Shown here: piece after piece, positions 1-6,698 of the stretch
Numbering within the stretch: position 1 is the first letter of the stretch
How the letters are laid out: each line of letters opens with the position of its first letter
Source: Flavobacteriaceae bacterium
GTDB taxonomy: Bacteria > Bacteroidota > Bacteroidia > Flavobacteriales > Flavobacteriaceae
Direction of reading: 5' to 3'
Length of the DNA: 10,753 nt
Assembly: GCA_030633225.1 (NCBI GenBank)
Contig: DAOVTF010000036.1
Location: 1 to 10,753, forward strand
Notes under the pieces: generated by a model
What the model was told of the DNA's origin: nothing
The model's database searches: none
Seen by the model: only the letters and a program-made list of their open reading frames with translations
Made by a program: the position numbers and the translations under genes

Positions 1-274
1 AATCGATATTATAATCTGCCAGATTATCTATTTCCTTTTTAAAGATAACAGGGTCTATTACAACTCCATTGCCAACTATATTAATGGCAGTTTTATGAAA
101 AATACCAGAAGGAATTGTATGTAAAACATGTTTATTTCCATCAAAAATCAAAGTATGACCAGCGTTTGGCCCGCCTTGAAAACGAGCTATTATATCATAA
201 TTTTTTGTTAGAACATCAACAATTTTACCTTTTCCTTCATCACCCCATTGTAATCCTAATAGTAAATCAATCAT
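1..274 (-). CDS. purA: Adenylosuccinate synthetase, N-terminal part (cut by window edge)
   Basis: This is the start of PurA, the cytosolic GTP-dependent enzyme that joins IMP and aspartate to form adenylosuccinate, the first committed step from IMP to AMP. Ninety-one codons are visible from the ATG at 274-272; the frame is open to the window edge, and the family is usually about 420-430 residues, so roughly four fifths is missing. The protein opens [24 protein letters not shown] at residues 11-17 is the P-loop-like GTP/IMP motif, with Asp12 as the expected catalytic base. GGPNAGHT at 34-41 carries the catalytic His40. The start lies 18 bp after the stop of the Fur-family gene, with no promoter-like element in the gap, so the two are probably co-transcribed. 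The assignment is very secure from these two signature motifs. Confidence 0.96.
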   Translation of the reverse strand, partial: MIDLLLGLQWGDEGKGKIVDVLTKNYDIIARFQGGPNAGHTLIFDGNKHVLHTIPSGIFHKTAINIVGNGVVIDPVIFKKEIDNLADYNID

Positions 275-292
275 TAAAATATTTTTTATTGG

Positions 293-739
293 TTATTTAG
301 ATTTTTCATTTTTTTGGCCGTAAAAATATAAAGAATGGCTATCAATTTTTATATCAAAAACCTCTTCTATAGAATTTTTTATAGTTTCAATTCTTGGATC
401 GCAAAACTCAATAACTTCTCCTGTATTGGTTAAAATTATATGATCATGCTGTTTATTGAAAAAAGATTTTTCATAATGTGCCTGATTTTGACCAAATTGG
501 TGGCGTCTTACTAAACGACACTCTAATAGTAATTCAATTGTATTATAAAGTGTAGCACGACTAACTCTATAATTTTTATTTTTCATATCAATATAAAGTG
601 TTTCAATATCAAAATGATCTTCATTATCATATATCTCTTGAAGTATAGCAAAACGTTCAGGTGTTTTTCTGTGATTATTATCTTCTAAAAACTTGGTAAA
701 GAATGTTTTAACAGTTTCTTGATTTTGAATATTTTCCAT
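293..739 (-). CDS. Fur-family metal-dependent transcriptional regulator lacking structural Zn cysteines
   Basis: A 148-residue, full-length Fur/PerR/Zur-type DNA-binding repressor. The N-terminal winged helix includes [14 protein letters not shown] (24-37) and the recognition helix [15 protein letters not shown] (59-73). The dimerisation domain follows with HDH (98-100) and HSLYFYG (135-141). By motif alignment to E. coli Fur, the ligands H33, E81, H88, D89, H90, E101, E108 and H125 correspond to H42, E90, H98, D99, H100, E111, E118 and H135 here. The E. coli H87 position is Gln97. The structural zinc cysteines C93 and C96 are replaced by Leu103 and Thr106, and there is no C-terminal cysteine pair; the only cysteines are Cys74 and Cys113. 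The gene sits between rel and purA and has its own candidate promoter. Sequence alone does not tell whether it senses iron, peroxide (PerR) or another signal, so no symbol is given. Confidence 0.93.
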   Translation of the reverse strand: MENIQNQETVKTFFTKFLEDNNHRKTPERFAILQEIYDNEDHFDIETLYIDMKNKNYRVSRATLYNTIELLLECRLVRRHQFGQNQAHYEKSFFNKQHDHIILTNTGEVIEFCDPRIETIKNSIEEVFDIKIDSHSLYFYGQKNEKSK

Positions 740-765
740 CTATTTGAAATAAAAAAATTACTTGA

Positions 766-773
766 CAAAGTTA
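766..773 (-). promoter_or_regulatory. Candidate -7 promoter element for the Fur-family gene
   Basis: On the minus strand this reads TAACTTTG, an exact match to the TAnnTTTG -7 consensus of Bacteroidota housekeeping promoters. It lies 26 bp before the ATG of the Fur-family gene, which would give a leader of about 20 nt. At the expected -33 position (19-bp spacing) the sequence is TTT rather than TTG, so the match is partial. An AT-rich inverted repeat, ATTAT-N6-ATAAT at 775-790, lies just upstream inside the would-be promoter and could be an operator, although such repeats arise easily in AT-rich DNA. Confidence 0.45.
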
Positions 774-820
774 CATTATATCCAAATAATAAAAAGATTT
801 ATTTAAAAAAAAATGGAAGT

Positions 821-3037
821 TTAGTTTGAAAATCTTTCAACTTTTTCAATCCCTTCAATCTTTTTTAATTTTTGAATTAATATATTTAATTGTTTGTTAT
901 TGTTAATATGAACAGTTATTTTTCCTTGAAAATAACCTTCATCTCCTGAAATATTTAATTTATGAATATTTACATGTAAATTATTGGAAATGATTTTAGT
1001 TACTTCGTTTACTAGACCTAAATTATCAATTCCTGTTATATCTAAAGTTGCCTTAAACCCCTGTTGGGTAGAATCTATCCATTTCGCCTTAATTATTCTA
1101 TAAGCGTATTGTGACTGCAAACTTAAGGCATTTGGACAATTATGTTTATGAACCTTTATTCCATCATTTATAGTTACAAATCCAAATACATTATCACCGG
1201 CAATAGGATTACAGCATTTAGCAAGCGCATATAAAAGTTTTTCTTCATTCTTACCAAAAACCAGCATGTCAAAATTTCTAGTTATTTCATCACTTGGAAC
1301 ATCTTCTTTTACAGCTGTTGATCTCTTGATTTTTGTCTTAAAAAAATGAACTAAAGCATTTGATTTTTGGATAGAATATTTTTTTAATTGCGGATTGTCA
1401 ATAGAACCATTACCCATTCTATAAAATAAATCAAAACTGGTTTTAAGATTAAAAAAATTGACTAATTCATTGGTGGTCTTTTCATTGAATTTAATTTTTA
1501 AATGGCGTAACTTTCTTGCCAATACTTCTTTACCTTCTTTAGCAATGGATTTTTCTTCTTCTTTTAGAGTGCTTTTTATTTTTGATTTGGCTCTGGCAGT
1601 TTTAACAATATCTAACCATGCCAATTTGGGTTTTTGATTTTTGGCTGTTATTATTTCCACTTGATCACCACTTTTTAACTCATGACTTAACTGAACTAAT
1701 TTACCATTAATTTTTGCTGCTCTACAATGGGTTCCAACTTCACTATGAATTGCAAAAGCAAAATCTATTGCAGTAGCTCCTTTAGGTAAAGATTTTATAT
1801 CACCATTTGGAGTGAAAACATAAATTTCTTTTGAATAGAGATTTAGTTTGAATTGTTCAACAAAATCAATAGCATTAATATCTTGATTTTCAAGCGATTC
1901 TTTTAATTTGTTTAACCAGCCATCTAATCCGGTTTCTGCTTGTTTTCCATGTTTATATTTAAAATGTGCAGCATAACCTTTTTCGGCAATTTCATCCATT
2001 CTGGACGATCTAATTTGAACCTCAACCCATTTACCTTTTGGTCCCATAACTGTAATATGAAGAGACTCATATCCTGTAGTTTTAGGTTGTGATATCCAAT
2101 CTCTTAATCTATTTGGGTTAGGACTAAAGTGATCGGTTACAATAGAATAAATTTTCCAAGCATCAAATTTCTCATCTTTGACTTTTGAGTCATAAATAAT
2201 TCTAATAGCAAACTTATCATATACTTCTTCAAAAGAAACACCTTGATTAAGCATCTTGTTTCTAATTGAATAAATTGATTTCGTACGTCCTTTAATAACG
2301 TATTTAAACCCTTCTTTATCTAAGGATTCCTGAATGATATTCGTAAAACTTTCAATATATTTTTCTTGTTCTTCTTTGCTTTCTGATATTTTATTTGAAA
2401 TATCATTATATACTTCATATTCTGTATGCTTTAAGCCTAGATCCTCTAATTCAGTTTTGATATTATATAGCCCTAAACGATGTGCCAATGGTGCATAGAT
2501 AAATAATGTTTCAGATGCAATTTTAACTTGTTTATCGGGCTGCATTGATTCCAAAGTCTGCATATTATGCAATCTATCAGCAATTTTAATTAGAATTACT
2601 CTTACATCGTCGTTTAAAGTAAGGAGCATTTTTCTAAAATTCTCTGCTTGAATAGAATAAACTTGATCGGTTTGTAAACGTGATATTTTAGTTAAACCAT
2701 TAACAATTTTTGTTATCACTTCACCAAAAAGTTCTTCAAGATCTGCAAATGTATAATCCGTATCTTCAACAACATCATGTAATAAAGCTGCAGCGATTGA
2801 ATTTGCGCCCAGGCCAATTTCATTTGCGACTATTTTAGCTACTGCAATTGGATGATAAATAAATGGTTCACCAGTTTTTCTTCTTTGGTCTTTATGAGCA
2901 TCAACAGCAGTATCAAAAGCCTTACGTATTAAAACTTTATCTTCTTTGGTTAAAGTTTGATAAGTATCATGCAACATGTGCTTATAGCGAAGAGCTATTT
3001 CCTTGTTTTCATCTTCTATTGTTGCGGTATATGCCAT
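821..3037 (-). CDS. rel: Bifunctional (p)ppGpp synthetase/hydrolase (RSH, Rel/SpoT type)
   Basis: A full-length 738-residue long RSH protein, the cytosolic enzyme that makes and degrades the stringent-response alarmone (p)ppGpp. Domains run in the standard order. The HD hydrolase (about 45-200) keeps H62, the H87-D88 pair, E91/D92 and D154, so hydrolysis is expected to be active. The synthetase (about 235-350) keeps KGRTKSIYSI, Asp274, GYESLH (322-327) and VEVQIR with Glu339. The TGS domain covers about 403-463, a Cys-rich regulatory segment has CCNP at 608-611 and HNC ending at Cys634, and a C-terminal ACT domain covers about 662-738. The motif that is RxKD in bifunctional enzymes and ExDD in RelA-only enzymes is R310-L-R-D313: basic like the bifunctional class, but with Arg for Lys. 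The ATG at 3037 is well placed, since the N-terminus leads straight into the HD domain. Fur and purA homologues follow on the same strand. Confidence 0.97.
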   Translation of the reverse strand: MAYTATIEDENKEIALRYKHMLHDTYQTLTKEDKVLIRKAFDTAVDAHKDQRRKTGEPFIYHPIAVAKIVANEIGLGANSIAAALLHDVVEDTDYTFADLEELFGEVITKIVNGLTKISRLQTDQVYSIQAENFRKMLLTLNDDVRVILIKIADRLHNMQTLESMQPDKQVKIASETLFIYAPLAHRLGLYNIKTELEDLGLKHTEYEVYNDISNKISESKEEQEKYIESFTNIIQESLDKEGFKYVIKGRTKSIYSIRNKMLNQGVSFEEVYDKFAIRIIYDSKVKDEKFDAWKIYSIVTDHFSPNPNRLRDWISQPKTTGYESLHITVMGPKGKWVEVQIRSSRMDEIAEKGYAAHFKYKHGKQAETGLDGWLNKLKESLENQDINAIDFVEQFKLNLYSKEIYVFTPNGDIKSLPKGATAIDFAFAIHSEVGTHCRAAKINGKLVQLSHELKSGDQVEIITAKNQKPKLAWLDIVKTARAKSKIKSTLKEEEKSIAKEGKEVLARKLRHLKIKFNEKTTNELVNFFNLKTSFDLFYRMGNGSIDNPQLKKYSIQKSNALVHFFKTKIKRSTAVKEDVPSDEITRNFDMLVFGKNEEKLLYALAKCCNPIAGDNVFGFVTINDGIKVHKHNCPNALSLQSQYAYRIIKAKWIDSTQQGFKATLDITGIDNLGLVNEVTKIISNNLHVNIHKLNISGDEGYFQGKITVHINNNKQLNILIQKLKKIEGIEKVERFSN
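826..840 (-). terminator. Weak candidate terminator at the end of rel
   Basis: The last codons of rel form a perfect 6-bp stem with a 3-nt loop, TTGAAA-GAT-TTTCAA. A run of nine T residues on the transcript strand (805-813) begins about a dozen bases after the stem. The stem is short and A/T-rich, and the T run is further away than in a standard intrinsic terminator. It may lower read-through into the Fur-family gene rather than stop it. Confidence 0.25.
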
Positions 3038-3217
3038 CGATTAAAAGTAATGTAAAGATATTTAAATAGCAAGTAATATTTACAACCTTATTTTGATTGT
3101 TCAACCCGATAAGAATTTTCAATATTCCTAAGGCTTTTTTGGAAATTAGGCTTAATAAATCTTCGGTTTTTAGCTTTAGCTGAATTGATTAATACAATCA
3201 AATGCAGAGTTAAAGAT
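3038..3217. other. Largest intergenic gap, with short inverted repeats
   Basis: About 180 bp separate the M48 protease stop from the rel start. No credible gene was found. The transcript strand holds a perfect 6-bp stem with 5-nt loop, TTGATT-GTATT-AATCAA (3185-3201), shortly after the protease stop. It also holds an AGCT-N2-AGCT palindrome (3172-3181), a CCTAA/TTAGG pair around 3127-3153, and a GTAA-N3-TTAC repeat (3073-3083). None is followed by a T run that would make a convincing terminator. The gap probably separates the protease transcript from rel and holds the rel promoter. Confidence 0.5.
3053..3085 (-). promoter_or_regulatory. Weak candidate promoter for rel
   Basis: On the minus strand TATCTTTA (3053-3060) matches seven of eight positions of the TAnnTTTG element counting the free positions, missing only the final G. 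A TTG (3083-3085) stands 22 bp upstream, a little longer than the usual spacing of about 19. The element is 15 bp before the rel ATG, which would leave a very short leader. It is the best match in the gap, but the region is so AT-rich that chance is a serious alternative. Confidence 0.22.
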
Positions 3218-4450
3218 TTATTTTTTTAAGTTAATCACTCTTTGCAATAAGGATGGATGAGAATAATGTACAAATACATTAGCCTTATGAGGAGTTAGAT
3301 TACTCAAACTATTTTTTGATAATTTTTTTAAAGAGGATATCAAAGAATCTGCATTATACTTTTCTTTAGCGTAATCGTCAGCTTGATACTCAAATTTTCT
3401 CGAAATATAATTCATAATAATTCCGGTAAGTTCAGAAATAGGACTGTACAAAACCCCAAATGCTATTAAACCAATGTGAAAGCTAGGTTTTTCAACCGAT
3501 AATGCTTGTGATAATAAACTATTATTTATCAATAAAGAAAGGATATAAAGCGTAAAACCAGTTAGTAATATAGAAAGTAGCATATTGATAAAAACGTGCT
3601 TCTTTTTATAATGCCCAATTTCGTGTGCTAATACACCAACTATTTCATCATTGTCAAGATCATTGATCAATGTATCATATAATACGATTCTCTTTTTAGG
3701 TCCAAATCCAGAAAAATATGCATTGGCTTTTGTTGATCTTTTTGATCCATCAATAACAAATATATTATCTAGTTTAAAACCAACTTTATTTGCAAAATCT
3801 TCTATTTGACTTCTCAGCTCTCCTTTTTCCAAAGGTGTTTGTTTATTGAATAATGGTACAATTAATGATGAATAGAATAATGTCATAAAAATTGAAAAAA
3901 CAGCAATAAATAACCAGGTATAAATCCAAAAATTATCACCAGTCTTTTGATAAAACCAAACAATCAAGGCTAAAATTCCTCCACCAATCAGAATACTTAA
4001 GAACCACCCTTTTAATTTGTCAGTAAAAAACAATTTTTTTGAACTTTTATTAAACCCATACTTTTCTTCTATTACAAAATTTTGATAATAAGATAAAGGA
4101 GTCGAAATTATATCACTTGCCAACATGATAATTCCGAAAAAAATTAAAGTGATTAATATTTCATTATCTGTATAACTTCTTGCAATTTGATCGATCCAGG
4201 CAAATCCCTTAAAAATGAAAAATGCAAGGGTTAATAAAATAGTGAAACCACTGGTTATTAATGAGAATTTATAATTTTCTTTTTTGTAGGCTTGCGATTT
4301 GGTATATTCTTCTTTATTGTAAACGTCATTTAATTCCTCAGGAATATTATCATCAAAATGCTTGGCATTTAAGCTATCAATAATTTTATCAATGATAAAA
4401 TCAATTATTAAAATTGAAATAATAATATAAAATAGTATTTGTGGAGTCAT
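3218..4450 (-). CDS. M48-family (Ste24/CAAX-protease-like) integral-membrane zinc metalloprotease
   Basis: A 410-residue multi-pass membrane peptidase of the Ste24 type. Hydrophobic segments lie at about 5-21, 62-82, 98-117, 147-168, 175-199, 286-308 and 324-347. The zinc motif HEIGH is at 276-280, and the third ligand is expected to be Glu354 in EYQAD. The segment DGSKRSTKANAYFSGFG (234-250) is the typical M48A signature before the HEXXH helix, and SHPS near the C-terminus (about 397-400) is also characteristic. Bacteria do not make CAAX-prenylated proteins, so the substrate is unknown; a role in membrane-protein quality control is only an inference. The ATG at 4450 begins directly before the first membrane segment. 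No -7-type promoter is obvious in the 87 bp before it, so it may be transcribed together with the upstream RNA methyltransferase gene. Confidence 0.93.
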   Translation of the reverse strand: MTPQILFYIIISILIIDFIIDKIIDSLNAKHFDDNIPEELNDVYNKEEYTKSQAYKKENYKFSLITSGFTILLTLAFFIFKGFAWIDQIARSYTDNEILITLIFFGIIMLASDIISTPLSYYQNFVIEEKYGFNKSSKKLFFTDKLKGWFLSILIGGGILALIVWFYQKTGDNFWIYTWLFIAVFSIFMTLFYSSLIVPLFNKQTPLEKGELRSQIEDFANKVGFKLDNIFVIDGSKRSTKANAYFSGFGPKKRIVLYDTLINDLDNDEIVGVLAHEIGHYKKKHVFINMLLSILLTGFTLYILSLLINNSLLSQALSVEKPSFHIGLIAFGVLYSPISELTGIIMNYISRKFEYQADDYAKEKYNADSLISSLKKLSKNSLSNLTPHKANVFVHYSHPSLLQRVINLKK

Positions 4451-4537
4451 ATAATAATTTTTTGAAGTCTATGATGGATAGTTTCTGAAGAAAGAAATTT
4501 TAAATAATCTCTAAACTTCTATTTTCTGTCATTGAAC

Positions 4538-5344
4538 TTACTTTATTTTTCTCTGCCTTTTTGCTTCAAAAATAAGAATTGCTGCCGAAACAGAAACATT
4601 TAATGAATCAATTTCTCCTTCCATAGGAATAATTATATTTTTTGTTGAATTTTGTAGCCATTCTTCACTTAATCCAGAAGCTTCTGTTCCAACAATAATT
4701 GCAGTAGGTTTTGTATAATTTTGAAGCGTGTAATCTTCACTATTCTTAATTAATGCTGCCGTAAATATTTGAATATTGTTTTCTTTCAAATAATCAAGAA
4801 TATTGTTTGTTGTTTCCATCACAATTTGATTGGTAAAAACACAGCCAACACTAGAGCGAATAATATTAGGGTTGTACAAATCTGTTTTTGGATTTGCAAT
4901 AATTACAGCATCCAAATTAGCAGCATCTGCTGTACGAAGAAGGGCACCGATATTACCAGGTTTTTCAGGAGCTTCAGCAATTAAAATTAATGAATTGTTA
5001 CTTAGAGATAAATCTTTTAAAATTAGATTTTTAGTCTTAGTTATTGCAATAATACCTTCTGTAGTTTTTCGATGAGATATTTTTTGATAAACCTCTTTAG
5101 AAATTATGATTAATTCAATTTTTTGATCTGTAGGATTAGTTATTTCATTTACTTTATCATCCGAAATAATATCTTCACAAAATAGGATCGTATTTATTAG
5201 ATAATCTCCTTTTATAGCCAAAGAAATTTCTCGAAGTCCTTCAATGATAAATAGCTCTCTTTTCCTTCTTATTCTAGACTTTTCTTGAAGCTGAATAACT
5301 TCTTTGATCAAAGGGTTTTGTATGCTTGTGATTTGCTTGTACAA
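4538..5344 (-). CDS. SpoU/TrmH-family RNA 2'-O-methyltransferase, TTG start
   Basis: A 268-residue SPOUT-class enzyme that transfers methyl from S-adenosylmethionine to a ribose 2'-OH in tRNA or rRNA. An N-terminal substrate-binding domain (about 1-105, with RELFIIEGLREI at 29-40) precedes the knotted catalytic domain. Motif 1 is EKPGNIGALLRTADA (127-141, with Asn131 and Arg137), motif 2 is VGTEASGLS (218-226) and motif 3 is the SLNVSVSAA segment (247-255). The target nucleotide cannot be read from the sequence. The start is TTG: no in-frame ATG or GTG exists between the upstream gene's stop and this codon, and the family's N-terminus (here YKQITSIQNPLIK) begins directly after it. No -7-type promoter is visible in the 64-bp gap, so it is probably read from the amidohydrolase transcript. 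Confidence 0.93.
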   Translation of the reverse strand: MYKQITSIQNPLIKEVIQLQEKSRIRRKRELFIIEGLREISLAIKGDYLINTILFCEDIISDDKVNEITNPTDQKIELIIISKEVYQKISHRKTTEGIIAITKTKNLILKDLSLSNNSLILIAEAPEKPGNIGALLRTADAANLDAVIIANPKTDLYNPNIIRSSVGCVFTNQIVMETTNNILDYLKENNIQIFTAALIKNSEDYTLQNYTKPTAIIVGTEASGLSEEWLQNSTKNIIIPMEGEIDSLNVSVSAAILIFEAKRQRKIK

Positions 5345-5385
5345 AGGATTTAAATTTTTGTAAAAGTAAAAAAATAAGAATTGAA

Positions 5386-5408
5386 AAATTAAAATTATTT
5401 TTTAATTT
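5386..5408 (-). terminator. A/T-only hairpin directly after the second amidohydrolase gene
   Basis: Starting at the base after the TAG stop, the transcript strand has a perfect 9-bp inverted repeat, AAATTAAAA and TTTTAATTT, around a 5-nt loop (AATAA). A T-rich stretch follows that includes seven consecutive T residues (5368-5374). It could be a weak terminator or an attenuator/RNA-processing element before the methyltransferase gene. The stem has no G-C pair, so its stability is low. Confidence 0.3.
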
Positions 5409-6695
5409 CTAATTCCCTTCATATTTGTCCATGTATCTTTTCCAAAGTTTAGTTTGGTGAGTTTCTAAACTAATATCTCGTCCATCAATAAAAGCTCTGC
5501 TTAAAATATTTGTACGCATATCTAATGCATTACCTTCACTAATAAAAAGTGTAGCACTTTTACCTATTTCTAAGGAGCCATACTTGTCATCAATACCTAA
5601 AATTTTAGCAGGATTTATTGTTATTAATTGTAATGCTTCTTCATCCGTTAAACCATAACCAGAAACAGTCCCTGCATAAAATGGGAGGTTACGGCTGTTC
5701 ATACGTTCCATTCCTCCGTTAGCTTCAAGAGCAACTATAACCCCGCTTTTGGTAAGTAAACTGGCATGTTTAAAGGGTAGATCATAGTCATCATCATCAG
5801 AGCGTGGTAAGGAATGCACACGGTTTAAAATAACAGGGATATTATTTTGCTTAAGTAATGTGGATACTTTATATGCTTCATCTCCATGAACGAGCACCAT
5901 ATTTTTAATACCAAATTCTTTAACAAAATCAATAGCATCTATTATTTGTTTTTCTGATCTAGCATTTACATATAAATTTTGTTTACCAGTAAATAGATTT
6001 TTTATCGCTTCGAATTCGTTATTTTTTGATTTGTTACTTTTAATGTCATAAGTATTTGCCTGAGCAAAATAATTTTGAATTTTATTCACCTGCTCATTAT
6101 ATTTTTTATTTGGCTCTATTCTTTGTGTTTTCCTATCCCATTTTACATTATTTGGCCAATTGATATGAATACCATCATCAACTTTTATTGCTGCGTCTTC
6201 CCAATTCCAGGCATCGAATTGTACTATAGAAGATGTACCGGAAATTACTCCCCCACGAGGAGTAATTTGACCTATCAAAACACCATTTGGTCGCATACTT
6301 TCAGTTACTTTTGATTCAGCATTATAAGCGACTAAACTTCTAATATGAGGTAGCATTCCACCAACTTCATCAAAATCACGAGTTGCTCTAACAGCATCTA
6401 TTTCACCTAGCCCTAAAGTAGAATTAGGGATAATAAAGCCTGGGTAAACATGTTTGTTTTTTGCATCAATAATTTCTCCTTTGCTTGAAATATTACTTGC
6501 TTGTCCAATTTGAGTTATTATGCCATTTTCAAAAACTATAACTGAGTTTTCAATAATTTTTCCATTTCCTATATGAGCTGTTGCCCCAATAATACTAATT
6601 GTTTTGTTTTGTTTTGGTGCTGGAGTTTGTTGTGCAATATTGAATTGTACAATAAACAATACCACTAAACTAAATATGTAGATAGATCTTTTCAT
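5409..6695 (-). CDS. Exported amidohydrolase-like protein with an incomplete metal site
   Basis: A 428-residue protein with a signal peptide (hydrophobic core about 4-20, likely cleavage near Ala21), so it acts in the periplasm or at the envelope. The fold is that of the imidazolonepropionase/dihydroorotase-like amidohydrolases: a small beta domain (31-85, ending in VYPGFI), a TIM-barrel region, and the C-terminal LTDEEALQLITINPAKILGI and YGSLEIGKSATLFI signatures (about 349-384). The first metal motif HxH is absent: the expected GFIDxHxH reads GFIIPNST, so Asn91 and Thr93 stand at the His positions. His270 and His294 match the two later histidines, but the beta-strand 8 Asp is replaced (ALEANGG, Asn326). 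It is thus probably inactive or uses different chemistry. It begins 3 bp after the stop of the 991-residue homologue, so translational coupling and a shared complex are plausible. Confidence 0.85.
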   Translation of the reverse strand: MKRSIYIFSLVVLFIVQFNIAQQTPAPKQNKTISIIGATAHIGNGKIIENSVIVFENGIITQIGQASNISSKGEIIDAKNKHVYPGFIIPNSTLGLGEIDAVRATRDFDEVGGMLPHIRSLVAYNAESKVTESMRPNGVLIGQITPRGGVISGTSSIVQFDAWNWEDAAIKVDDGIHINWPNNVKWDRKTQRIEPNKKYNEQVNKIQNYFAQANTYDIKSNKSKNNEFEAIKNLFTGKQNLYVNARSEKQIIDAIDFVKEFGIKNMVLVHGDEAYKVSTLLKQNNIPVILNRVHSLPRSDDDDYDLPFKHASLLTKSGVIVALEANGGMERMNSRNLPFYAGTVSGYGLTDEEALQLITINPAKILGIDDKYGSLEIGKSATLFISEGNALDMRTNILSRAFIDGRDISLETHQTKLWKRYMDKYEGN

Positions 6696-6698
6696 TTT

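Noticed and set aside
115..300. Plus-strand open frame of 61 codons
   Set aside because: It lies opposite purA, whose motifs are unmistakable on the minus strand, and its protein is low-complexity with no recognisable domain.
2863..3069. Plus-strand open frame of 68 codons over the start of rel
   Set aside because: It is antisense to the conserved HD domain of rel; the translated composition (many Phe, Tyr, His and Gln residues) is typical of a shadow frame.
3088..3228. Minus-strand frame of about 46 codons without a stop in the gap after the M48 gene
   Set aside because: It has no ATG or GTG start and is out of frame with the protease. Joining it would need a frameshift at an A run, yet the protease already ends at a normal length after its SHPS motif.
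4769..5075. Two overlapping plus-strand open frames
   Set aside because: Both are antisense to the conserved SpoU catalytic motifs of the methyltransferase gene and overlap each other in different frames.
6075..6314. Plus-strand open frame of 79 codons
   Set aside because: It is antisense to the 428-residue amidohydrolase-like gene and rich in Ile, Phe, Tyr and Cys as expected from reverse reading; no motif.
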